The translations under genes were made by a program, and so were the position numbers. Below the pieces are notes generated by a model. That model saw nothing but the letters and a program-made list of their open reading frames with translations, made no database searches and was not told where the DNA came from. This document shows, in pieces, positions 1 through 7,387 of a stretch of DNA of 64,000 nt; the stretch's first letter is position 1; each line of letters opens with the position of its first letter. Origin of the DNA: Flavobacterium sp. HSC-32F16 (GTDB taxonomy: Bacteria; Bacteroidota; Bacteroidia; Flavobacteriales; Flavobacteriaceae); contig NZ_JALKAC010000001.1 in NCBI RefSeq assembly GCF_024171645.1, positions 1,364,001 through 1,428,000 of the forward strand. The letters are read 5' to 3'.

Positions 1-573
1 ATTCTCTTATTTTCTTTGCAAAGCTGTAAAGAATCTGACAAAAAAATTGATCCGGCAGAAACCAATAAAGAGATTAGTGATTTATCTATCTACAATCTGC
101 CGTCAAAATGGACTACTCAGGATGGAAAAGATATTGAATTGAAAAGCCTTAACGGAAATGTTTTGGTAATGGTTATGATTTATACAAGCTGTAAAGCAGC
201 CTGCCCAAGATTAGTGGCCGATATGCGAGATATTGAATCTAAATTGGATAAAAAATCCAAAAAGAATGTAAAGCTGATTTTAGTAAGTATTGATCCCAAA
301 ACCGATACTCCGGAAAAATTAAAAAGTTTTGCCATTGCCAATCAAATGAATCAGGATCCCTGGATTTTTCTTCGTTCATCTGAAGAAAACACACGAGAAT
401 TTGCAGCTGTTTTAGCTGTTAATTACAAACAAATATCTCCAATAGATTTTTCGCACTCTAATATTATCAGCGTATTTAACCCGGCTGGAGAACTCATATT
501 TCAACAAGAAGGTTTAGGCGTAAATAATGAAAAAACAATTGAAACAATAAATAAAGAAGCTGGAAAAATATAA
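1..573 (+). CDS. SCO1/SenC-family copper lipoprotein, 5' end missing
   Basis: The reading frame is open from base 1, so the true start lies before the window; 190 residues are visible. They begin inside a signal peptide that ends in a lipobox (LQSC, visible residues 6-9), so this should be a lipoprotein facing the periplasm. The thioredoxin-like fold carries the SCO signature: a CxxxC copper/redox site (SCKAAC, visible Cys64 and Cys68) and the distant copper-ligand His152 in FSHSN. SCO proteins deliver copper to oxidase CuA sites or act as thiol reductases. The gene converges on the nitric-oxide block to its right. In this phylum SCO genes also occur beside nitrous oxide reductase clusters, but nothing upstream is visible to test that here. 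Confidence 0.9.
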   Translation: MLLFSLQSCKESDKKIDPAETNKEISDLSIYNLPSKWTTQDGKDIELKSLNGNVLVMVMIYTSCKAACPRLVADMRDIESKLDKKSKKNVKLILVSIDPKTDTPEKLKSFAIANQMNQDPWIFLRSSEENTREFAAVLAVNYKQISPIDFSHSNIISVFNPAGELIFQQEGLGVNNEKTIETINKEAGKI

Positions 574-602
574 AAATTAAACATTTTGATTTAGGAGAAA
601 AG

Positions 603-648
603 CAAGAGGAGATTTTTTAGGAATGGATCGACTCTTGTTTTTTTTTTT
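603..648 (+). terminator. Intrinsic terminator of the SCO gene
   Basis: A CAAGAG/CTCTTG stem (603-608 with 632-637) is followed by eleven T on the + strand. It lies 30 bases after the SCO stop codon. Confidence 0.8.
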
Positions 649-698
649 GAATTTTAAAGCTGCATAGATGTTTTAAAAGTCAATGGATTTGTAAATGT

Positions 699-820
699 AA
701 AGTCCCATCGAAGCGAAATCCTTTTATGATATAATTAATATATTACCCTAAGAGACTTAATCTGTACTAATCAACAAATATTCTATAACTATATCGTCCC
801 GCTGGGACTTTTTTTATTTT
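699..820 (+). other. Possible structured RNA ending in a second terminator
   Basis: GTCCC-gct-GGGAC (796-808) followed by a T-rich tract makes a second + strand terminator with no + gene directly before it. The 3' arm TGGGACTTT (803-811) is also perfectly complementary to AAAGTCCCA at 699-707, so two alternative pairings compete for it. The segment lies between the SCO terminator and the end of a convergent gene and has no convincing reading frame. It could be a small RNA or a dispersed hairpin element. I found no clear promoter inside it. Confidence 0.35.
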
Positions 821-823
821 TCA

Positions 824-2032
824 TCAATAATCTTTTACTATTGAAATCATAATCAAAATTAATCCCAACACCAGAAATAAACTGAATATCAAAATACTTT
901 GATAATAAAACACCATCGTTCTTCCATTTGTAAAAAACAATAGACCACCTTGTAAAAACAATAAAATCTCAGTTGCAGTATATCCTAAAATAAAACTTTT
1001 CAATCCTATTTTTAGTACTTTAGAATTAGCAGAAAGCATTTTGTTCTGCAACAATATTCCAAACAAAAATCCGGTGATAATTCCCAAAGTTGTTAAGTGA
1101 ATAAACCCAATTACAAAATTTCGGATTTGATGCGAAACTTCAGCTAAATTTGGAAAAATAGTCAGCAATTGAATTCCTACTTTCAATAACAACGAACATA
1201 AAGCCAAAGCATAAACTGTTTTAGTTGTTTTATCTAAAGTATCTTTAAAATGATGAATTTGCGGCTGCAGCATTTTATAGAAATAAATAAAAGCACATAA
1301 TTGAACCAAAACTCCTAAAACATTGATATAACTAAATATATCATTATCTATAAACCATCGCACTGGAAAAGAAACTGTTAGAAGTGTTGAGACCATAATC
1401 AGAAAGTAAAATTTATGAAATTTTACCTCATCTATTTTATTTTGAAATTGTTTTAAAAACAAAGCTAAAATTGCCAATATAAACCAGCCGTTAAACTGAA
1501 AATGCAGGAAAAACTGAATCGCAATTTGATAAAAAGCGCTTTGTTTACCAAGTGTACTTACGGCCGGGCCCAAACACCAGACTCCAAAAGTGGACAAAAT
1601 CATAAATAATACAGAAGCACACAAAAGTCTTTGCTGCGGTTTTTTTTCTTTAGAAGTATCTTTCCAAACCAATCTACAAAAAACATAACTCAGTAAAATA
1701 TGCATCGTCGAAAAAATAATAGAAAACAACGCATAACCCTGGATGGGAAAAGCAATCATCATTCCGAGAACCGAAAATTCGGTCAGCCAGAATAAACGAT
1801 TGTAAACTGGCTTTTGTCTTTTCTCCTTTGAAATAAAGAAACGCACGATTAAAACATAAACCATTAAATAAACCCAGCCCAACATGGCAGCATGCGAATG
1901 TGCGTGAAGCAGGAAACTGTAGTTTATGAAATCTAAAGGAAAAAGATACACCAACCGCATTATCAATCCGAATACACAAGCAATCAGAAAATTAAAAAAA
2001 CAGCAGATTATCCAGGCTTTTTGGGAATTCAT
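824..2032 (-). CDS. Polytopic membrane protein with heme-copper-oxidase-like His motif
   Basis: A 402-residue protein of about ten or more hydrophobic helices. The start MNSQKAW at 2032 is preferred because upstream codons encode a polar stretch and this ATG directly precedes the first helix. Residues 43-47 read HAHSH followed by AAMLGW, and single histidines sit in other helices (H177 in FFLHFQF, H312 in FIHLTTLG). This resembles heme-binding helices of NnrS or heme-copper-oxidase-like proteins, but I cannot place it in either family. It is separated from ric by a terminator, so it is a separate unit. A half copy of the putative NO-regulator operator (ATAAAAGAC, 2076-2084) lies 44 bases upstream. 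A role in NO or oxygen handling is inferred from context only. Confidence 0.75.
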   Translation of the reverse strand: MNSQKAWIICCFFNFLIACVFGLIMRLVYLFPLDFINYSFLLHAHSHAAMLGWVYLMVYVLIVRFFISKEKRQKPVYNRLFWLTEFSVLGMMIAFPIQGYALFSIIFSTMHILLSYVFCRLVWKDTSKEKKPQQRLLCASVLFMILSTFGVWCLGPAVSTLGKQSAFYQIAIQFFLHFQFNGWFILAILALFLKQFQNKIDEVKFHKFYFLIMVSTLLTVSFPVRWFIDNDIFSYINVLGVLVQLCAFIYFYKMLQPQIHHFKDTLDKTTKTVYALALCSLLLKVGIQLLTIFPNLAEVSHQIRNFVIGFIHLTTLGIITGFLFGILLQNKMLSANSKVLKIGLKSFILGYTATEILLFLQGGLLFFTNGRTMVFYYQSILIFSLFLVLGLILIMISIVKDY

Positions 2033-2224
2033 AACATTGATTTTTAAACACATAGAAAAATAGATTTGCAACCGAATAAAAGACGTTTCACTTGCATTAA
2101 TGCACATAGCTATGCCTAAAACCTAGATTTTCTAAAACCACCTTTTAATGTTTTAGAACTGATGTTTCTATGTGTTTGATATTTTTTTCATCTGACTCAA
2201 TCCGTTAAAAATAGCATTTATTCA

Positions 2225-2270
2225 AATAAAAAACACCGATAAATATCATTTTTAGATGTGCTATCGGTGC
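2225..2270 (-). terminator. Terminator of the azurin-norB-ric block
   Basis: On the minus strand CACCGATA pairs with TATCGGTG (2262-2269 with 2234-2241) and is followed by a run of T. It lies about 25 bases after the ric stop codon. Confidence 0.85.
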
Positions 2271-2294
2271 TTTTCGAACTATTAAAATTTATTT

Positions 2295-3026
2295 TTATTC
2301 TACTTCAACAAATTCTTTTTCTAAAAGAACTGCTTTTGGAAATAAGATATTATTTTCTAAATGAATGTGTTTGTGCAAATCTTCTTCAAATTCCTTAAGC
2401 ATTGCAAAAGTTACTTTGTATGTTGTACAACCATCTGCAGGAGGCGTATAATTATCTGTCAAAGCTGCAATTTCTCTAAATCGATCCCCTTCATTATCAT
2501 GTTCGTGCATCATCATCGCAATTGGATTTGAAACTGAACCAAAAGAAGGCTGAGATAAAATTCCGTCAGATTCTTTGGTTTTGGTCATTCTTTTCACAAA
2601 AGGAAACAAAATCAATTCCTCTTTTTTCATGTGCTGCGATAATTCTCCAGCACATCCAATAAATAATTCGTTAATTTTGAATAATTCCGGGTGATTCGCT
2701 CCGTGAACTTTGCATAACTTATCTAAAAATGCAAGCAGGGTCTGCGTTTTTTCCTCTACATAACGGTGATGCGTTTTTTCAATATAATCTGCCAGTAAAT
2801 CTAACGGCCACGAGTTAAAATCAATTGAACCGTTATTGTCAGACTGAATCACTTCGTGAATACTTTGCAATAAAGCATCAGCATTAATATCTTGTTTTTC
2901 ACAGACTTCATTTATCGTTCTGTTTCCTTTACAGCAAAAATCAATTCTGTATTTAGAGAATACTGCGGCGGTCCTATAATCTTGCGCTACAAATGATCCT
3001 ATTGTTTTGTTTTTTAAATTTTCCAT
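2295..3026 (-). CDS. ric: Iron-sulfur cluster repair di-iron protein (Ric/YtfE/ScdA)
   Basis: A 243-residue cytoplasmic protein with the two-part architecture of this family. The N-terminal ScdA_N domain (about 1-60) carries the paired cysteines DFCCKG (C31, C32). A hemerythrin-like bundle (about 75-235) offers di-iron ligands H86/H87, H132 with E136 (QHMKKEE), H174/H176 (MHEHDNEG) and H218-H222 with E224. Family members restore iron-sulfur clusters damaged by nitric oxide or peroxide. The gene starts 21 bases after the norB stop codon, so the two are very likely co-transcribed, which fits an NO-stress role. Confidence 0.93.
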   Translation of the reverse strand: MENLKNKTIGSFVAQDYRTAAVFSKYRIDFCCKGNRTINEVCEKQDINADALLQSIHEVIQSDNNGSIDFNSWPLDLLADYIEKTHHRYVEEKTQTLLAFLDKLCKVHGANHPELFKINELFIGCAGELSQHMKKEELILFPFVKRMTKTKESDGILSQPSFGSVSNPIAMMMHEHDNEGDRFREIAALTDNYTPPADGCTTYKVTFAMLKEFEEDLHKHIHLENNILFPKAVLLEKEFVEVE

Positions 3027-3047
3027 GATACTAATTTTAATTTGTTA

Positions 3048-5282
3048 TTATTTTTTGTTTTTTAATGTCAGGTCAAATACAAACCATGCCATTGTAATAA
3101 ATCCGATTCCGAAAATAGAATCTCCTATCGCACGAAGCCATTTTAAGGTAATCATTGCTGGCTGCTGCATTAATTCTGATGAACGGGCATACCACATTCC
3201 GTGATCGATACTTTCAATTGCCTGCCATACTCCAATTGGAAGCAAGCTCAATATTGCCATTAAAAACAACCCGATATTCAGCGACCAGAAAGTAATTTTA
3301 AGCAGTTTATTATTCCAGTTTACATCTCTGTATAAACTTCTCAGAACAAACAATACCAATCCAATTCCTAACATTCCGTATACTCCAAATAAAGCCGTAT
3401 GCCCATGCAATGGAGTTGTATTCAGCCCTTGTATATAATAAAGCGCAATTGGCGGGTTAATAATGAATCCGAAGATTCCGGCGCCTAGGAAATTCCAAAA
3501 TGCTACAGAAATCATAAAATAAATCGGCCATTTGTAATCGGCAATCCATTGTGTTGATTTTGAAATCTTATAGTTTTGATAGGCTTCAAATCCTATTAAA
3601 GTTAAGGGCACAACTTCCAGCGCGCTGAAAGTAGCTCCAAGAGCCATAATAGCAGTTGGCGTTCCTGAGAAATATAAATGATGGAATGTTCCTAAAATTC
3701 CTCCCGACATGAAAATGATAGTCGCAAACAATACATTTAAAGTTGCCGTTTTGGTTTTCAGTAATCCTAAACGAACAAATAAGAAAGCCATAACAACGGT
3801 TGCAAAAACTTCAAAGAAACCTTCAACCCAAAGGTGAACTACCCACCATCTCCAGTACTCTGCAATGGCTAAGTTGGTTTGTCTTCCCCACATTAATCCT
3901 GCTCCATAAAACATTGCAATTGCCGTACAAGAAATCAGGAAAAGAATAATTAGGTTTTTCTCTTGTGTTTTTTTCTTTAAAATCGGGATTAAAGGACGAA
4001 TCATTAAAGCAAGCCACAAAAACAATCCCACTAAAAGGAAAATCTGCCAAAAACGTCCTAAATCAACATATTCATAACCTTGATGACCAAACCAGAAGTT
4101 TTGAACCAAGTCTAATTTCTGCATTACACCAAACCATTGTCCTGCCATTGAACCTAAAACAATAATCAATAAAGCGATAAACAAGAAATTGATACCAAAA
4201 CATTGAAATTTAGGATCTTTACCAGAAACTGCCGGAGCAATATATAATCCCGTTGCCAGCCAAGCCGTAGCAATCCAGAAAATCGCTAATTGTGTGTGCC
4301 ATGTACGTGTAACAGCGTAAGGTAAAATTTTATCGATAGGAATTCCATACAATCCGTTTCCTTCTACTCCATAATGTGCTGTTATAATTCCAAAAGTCAT
4401 TTGCAAAATCATCAATAAACTTACAACCCAGAAGTATTTCACAACCAATTTCATAGACGGCGTTTTACCCTGCTGGATAATTGGATCTTCTTTTGGAAGC
4501 GGAAATTCTTCTTCTTCACCTGATTTTGCATGATAGAAAACTAAAATTCCAATACTTAAAATCAACAAAATAATACTAACTCCTGACCAAGCCAAAAGTT
4601 CTTTGGTTGCTTTGTTTCCTACCAATTCATCTGATGGCCAGTTGTGCGTATACGAAATATCAGAATCTGGACGGTTGGTAACCGTTGCCCAGGTTGCCCA
4701 GAAGAAAAATGCATTCATTTTTTGCATTCTCGCATCATCTTTAATTGAGTTTTTTGGAATCGCATATTCTTCTCTCAGTTTATTAAACTTTGGATCATTT
4801 GTAAAAAGCCCTTTATAATATTCACTTAAATTTTCAATAGCCGCTAAACGGTTTTCAGATATCGTAAGAACTGCTGTATTGGCATCATATCGATTGGTTC
4901 TAAGGTCTTTTTGCAAACGAATTTTTAAAGCCGATTGTTTTTCGGCATCTAAATCGTCAAACTTTTTATTAAAATCTTCTTTGGCAAATTTATTCAGGAT
5001 AAAAAGCGCTTCTCTGTGCAGCCAATCAGCGGTCCAGTCTGGGGCAACGTAAGCACCGTGTCCCCAGATAGATCCTACTTCCTGGCCTCCTATACTCTGC
5101 CAGATATTCTGCCCGTCTTTAATTTCGGTTTCAGTAAAAACCACTTTTCCTGAATCGGTTATAATTTCTTTAGGAACCGGCGGGGCCTGCTGATAAATTT
5201 CATAACCATAGTAACCTAGCACAGCAAATGATATGCTCATTACTAATGCAAAAACGAGCCATAATTTTTTTTCTTTTTTCAT
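3048..5282 (-). CDS. norB: Single-subunit (quinol-type) nitric oxide reductase
   Basis: At 744 residues this is the long NorB/NorZ form, with a periplasmic N-terminal extension (about 30-225, including GGQEVGSIWGHG) and then about twelve membrane helices. The extension lacks a CxxCH motif, as expected of the quinol-dependent form. Candidate ligands are H329 (RTWHTQ, low-spin heme), H483 with E487 (VHLWVEGFFE) and H534/H535 (FHHLYFSGTP) for the non-heme iron, and H626/H628 (LHGHTALFG) for the two hemes. It reduces 2 NO to N2O in the cytoplasmic membrane. It is followed by ric and preceded by a perfect palindrome (5296-5321) that is probably the binding site of the nearby Rrf2 regulator. Confidence 0.95.
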   Translation of the reverse strand: MKKEKKLWLVFALVMSISFAVLGYYGYEIYQQAPPVPKEIITDSGKVVFTETEIKDGQNIWQSIGGQEVGSIWGHGAYVAPDWTADWLHREALFILNKFAKEDFNKKFDDLDAEKQSALKIRLQKDLRTNRYDANTAVLTISENRLAAIENLSEYYKGLFTNDPKFNKLREEYAIPKNSIKDDARMQKMNAFFFWATWATVTNRPDSDISYTHNWPSDELVGNKATKELLAWSGVSIILLILSIGILVFYHAKSGEEEEFPLPKEDPIIQQGKTPSMKLVVKYFWVVSLLMILQMTFGIITAHYGVEGNGLYGIPIDKILPYAVTRTWHTQLAIFWIATAWLATGLYIAPAVSGKDPKFQCFGINFLFIALLIIVLGSMAGQWFGVMQKLDLVQNFWFGHQGYEYVDLGRFWQIFLLVGLFLWLALMIRPLIPILKKKTQEKNLIILFLISCTAIAMFYGAGLMWGRQTNLAIAEYWRWWVVHLWVEGFFEVFATVVMAFLFVRLGLLKTKTATLNVLFATIIFMSGGILGTFHHLYFSGTPTAIMALGATFSALEVVPLTLIGFEAYQNYKISKSTQWIADYKWPIYFMISVAFWNFLGAGIFGFIINPPIALYYIQGLNTTPLHGHTALFGVYGMLGIGLVLFVLRSLYRDVNWNNKLLKITFWSLNIGLFLMAILSLLPIGVWQAIESIDHGMWYARSSELMQQPAMITLKWLRAIGDSIFGIGFITMAWFVFDLTLKNKK

Positions 5283-5295
5283 TTTGATCGAATTT

Positions 5296-5321
5296 AATAA
5301 AAGACATTTTTATCTTTTATT
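5296..5321. promoter_or_regulatory. Putative NO-regulator operator before norB
   Basis: A perfect inverted repeat, AATAAAAGA-N8-TCTTTTATT, ends 14 bases before the norB start codon. The same element with the same 8-base spacer recurs over the promoter of the Rrf2 regulator gene (6417-6440). The shape (AAGA...TCTT) resembles known NsrR sites. Assignment to this regulator is inference. Confidence 0.65.
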
Positions 5322-5327
5322 GATTTT

Positions 5328-5368
5328 AAAAAAAACTCCAAACCTATTTTAAGGATTCAGAGTTTTTT
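5328..5368 (-). terminator. Terminator between the azurin gene and norB
   Basis: On the minus strand AAAAAACTC (5368-5360) pairs with GAGTTTTTT (5338-5330) and runs into eight T, seven bases after the azurin stop codon. It would separate azurin from norB transcription at least partly. Its loop contains TAGGTTTG (5346-5339, minus), a match to the -7 consensus that could start norB mRNA. Confidence 0.6.
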
Positions 5369-5374
5369 GACTAT

Positions 5375-5896
5375 TTACTCAACAATTAATACACCTTTCA
5401 TCATGGCCACGTGACCAGGGAAAGAGCAAATGAACTTGTAAGTTCCTTTTTTATCAATTGTAAATTCGATCGTATCTTCTTCACCGCCGCCCAATAATTT
5501 AGTATGGGCAATGATTGAAGCTTTTTCAGATTCCGGAATATAATCAGTTGCTTTTGCATCATTCGCTTTTAAAGCAAAAGCAGCTTCATCTGTTCCTTCC
5601 TGAAGAATAACTAAATTATGTCCCATCGCCTCTTTTGGAATTTTACCAACGTGCTTTAAAGTAAGTTTGATTGGTTTTCCAGCAACTGCTTTTAATTCAT
5701 TTGTATTAAACTGCATTTGGTCATTTCCTTCAATAACTAATACATTTTCTTCAGTCGGTGCAGCTATTGGAGCTGATTCTCCTTCTGTAGAAGTTTCTGT
5801 TTGTTCTTCGACTGGTGCTGTTTCTTTTTTTCCGCAAGAAGTTACTGCTAAAAATCCCATAAGGATCAATGCCGAAATTTTGGTATTTGTATTCAT
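5375..5896 (-). CDS. Azurin-like cupredoxin lipoprotein
   Basis: A 173-residue protein with signal peptide and lipobox (AVTSC, C21), then an acidic, Ala/Pro/Glu-rich linker to about residue 50, then a single cupredoxin domain. The type 1 copper ligands are all present: H93 (MGHN), C157 (FICSFPGH), H162 and M166, with azurin spacing C-x4-H-x3-M. Azurins are periplasmic one-electron carriers; this one would be tethered to a membrane. Position beside norB suggests it carries electrons in denitrification or NO removal, although a quinol-type reductase does not strictly need it. It starts 28 bases after the regulator gene, so it is probably in its transcript. Confidence 0.92.
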   Translation of the reverse strand: MNTNTKISALILMGFLAVTSCGKKETAPVEEQTETSTEGESAPIAAPTEENVLVIEGNDQMQFNTNELKAVAGKPIKLTLKHVGKIPKEAMGHNLVILQEGTDEAAFALKANDAKATDYIPESEKASIIAHTKLLGGGEEDTIEFTIDKKGTYKFICSFPGHVAMMKGVLIVE

Positions 5897-5924
5897 TTTT
5901 GTGGTATTTATTTATGTTTAAATG

Positions 5925-6374
5925 TTATTCTGATGTATGGGTTGTTTTTAGAAAAAAATCACCCGATTTAATCCCTAAAGCAAGTTGCTCTAAAGTTGTT
6001 GTCGTAAGCATTTGCAGTAAAAGACCTCTTATTTTTTTAAATTCAAAATGTACTGGACATGGGTGTTCTTCTGAACATTCTTTTAAGCCTATACCGCATC
6101 CTTTGTAAATTTTATCGCCATCAATTGCATCGACAATCTGAATTAACTTTATCGTTTTTAATGCCTCATTCGAAACTTCAAAACCGCCTCCTACTCCTTT
6201 TGCAGAATGAATAATGCCATTTTTGGTTAAAATCTGCATGATCTTGGCAGTAAATGGTTCCGGTGAATCTATTTCTTTTGCAACATCTTTTATTCCCACT
6301 CTGATCCCTTTTGAAGATTTGGTGGCAATAAAAATAGAAGCTCTGATTCCGTATTCACACGCTTTTGAAAACAT
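5925..6374 (-). CDS. Rrf2-family [Fe-S] transcription regulator, NsrR-like
   Basis: 149 residues. The N-terminal winged helix (1-80) has the family's YGIRAS and GGGFEVS segments. Three cysteines, C93, C100 and C106 (CGIGLKECSEEHPC), match the cluster-binding trio of NsrR, IscR and RsrR. In NsrR the cluster reacts with NO and the repressor leaves DNA. The gene is first in the order regulator, azurin, norB, ric, all on the minus strand. Its own promoter is overlapped by a palindrome also found before norB, so autorepression and NO-controlled expression are likely. The cysteine spacing is not identical to textbook NsrR, so sensing of another signal is possible. Confidence 0.88.
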   Translation of the reverse strand: MFSKACEYGIRASIFIATKSSKGIRVGIKDVAKEIDSPEPFTAKIMQILTKNGIIHSAKGVGGGFEVSNEALKTIKLIQIVDAIDGDKIYKGCGIGLKECSEEHPCPVHFEFKKIRGLLLQMLTTTTLEQLALGIKSGDFFLKTTHTSE

Positions 6375-6396
6375 ATACTATTTGATTAATTCTGTA

Positions 6397-6428
6397 CAAA
6401 TGTATTAAAGTATTATATAAAAGACAAA
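6397..6428 (-). promoter_or_regulatory. Promoter of the Rrf2 regulator gene
   Basis: The minus strand shows TTTG (6428-6425), a 20-base spacer and TACATTTG (6404-6397), matching the Bacteroidota -33/-7 consensus. The predicted transcript start is about 16 bases before the ATG. Confidence 0.75.
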
Positions 6429-6440
6429 TTTATCTTTAAT
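6417..6440. promoter_or_regulatory. Putative operator over the regulator's own promoter
   Basis: ATAAAAGA-N8-TCTTTAAT, matching the norB palindrome at all but a few positions and with the same spacer. It covers the -33 element at 6425-6428, the arrangement expected for autorepression. Confidence 0.65.
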
Positions 6441-6575
6441 TAATTTTATTGAAGAAAAGGCTTATTTATAATGAAACTAATTAGTGCCAAAAATGCTGCT
6501 AATTAGGCTTTGAGTTTCTATAAAAACCAATTTTAATTTTAACTTTGAGAGTATTTAATTTTCTAATATCTAAAT

Positions 6576-7355
6576 ATGCCTTTAAGCAACTCAAAAGATT
6601 TAAAATTGGCTGTCCTGATCGATGCCGATAATGTACCCTACAGTAATGTAAAAGGTATGATGGAGGAAATTGCAAAGTTTGGGACCCCCACCACAAAACG
6701 TATTTATGCAGACTGGACAAAGCCAAATGCAAATGGCTGGAAAGCCGTTTTACTGGAACATGCTATTACTCCTATACAACAATATAGTTATACGGTTGGA
6801 AAAAACTCATCTGATTCTGCGTTGATTATTGACGCTATGGATTTGTTGTATTCCGGAAAATTAGATGGTTTTTGTATTGTTTCCAGCGACAGCGATTTTA
6901 CCCGATTAGCGGTTCGATTAAGAGAATCCGGCATGAAAGTAATTGGCATTGGTGAAAAGAAAACCCCAAGTTCTTTTATCGTGGCCTGTGACCGTTTTAT
7001 TTATATTGAGGTTTTGGATGGTGCAATTCAGAAGAAAAAACCAAAAGTAAATACTGCCGACACCAAAAAACCTGTAGAAAAACCAGCTGAAAAAGCACTT
7101 CATAAAGTAGATAAACAAACTATTGAACTTATTGAAGCCACAATTGAAGATATTGAAGATGATGACGGATGGGCATTTCTTGGCGATGTGGGTAATCTGA
7201 TTGTAAAGAAAAAACCAGAATTTGACCCAAGAAATTATGGTTATTCTAAGCTTACGCCAATGCTGAAATCATTGACGGATATTTTAGAAATCGACGAAAG
7301 AGAATCGGATAAAAAAGGAATTAAACACGTTTATGTCCGCTTACGATTCAACTAA
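6576..7355 (+). CDS. NYN-domain protein with C-terminal OST-HTH/LOTUS domain
   Basis: A 259-residue cytoplasmic protein. The NYN (PIN-like) nuclease fold spans about 8-148, with acidic residues in the expected places: D16 and D18 (LIDADNV), D80/D86 (SDSALIIDAMD) and D105/D107 (SSDSDFTR). A Lys/Pro-rich linker (152-172) leads to a helical OST-HTH/LOTUS-like domain (about 175-259), a usual partner that binds RNA. The family is thought to cut or process RNA; its substrate is not known to me. A good -7 element, TAACTTTG, lies at 6540-6547. The next gene follows 32 bases later on the same strand. Confidence 0.88.
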   Translation: MPLSNSKDLKLAVLIDADNVPYSNVKGMMEEIAKFGTPTTKRIYADWTKPNANGWKAVLLEHAITPIQQYSYTVGKNSSDSALIIDAMDLLYSGKLDGFCIVSSDSDFTRLAVRLRESGMKVIGIGEKKTPSSFIVACDRFIYIEVLDGAIQKKKPKVNTADTKKPVEKPAEKALHKVDKQTIELIEATIEDIEDDDGWAFLGDVGNLIVKKKPEFDPRNYGYSKLTPMLKSLTDILEIDERESDKKGIKHVYVRLRFN

Positions 7356-7387
7356 TTAATTTATTACCTTATTATTATTTTAAAAAC

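Noticed and set aside
3007..3204. Short + strand frame opposite the norB and ric genes
   Set aside because: It lies antisense to conserved norB codons and has no start signal.
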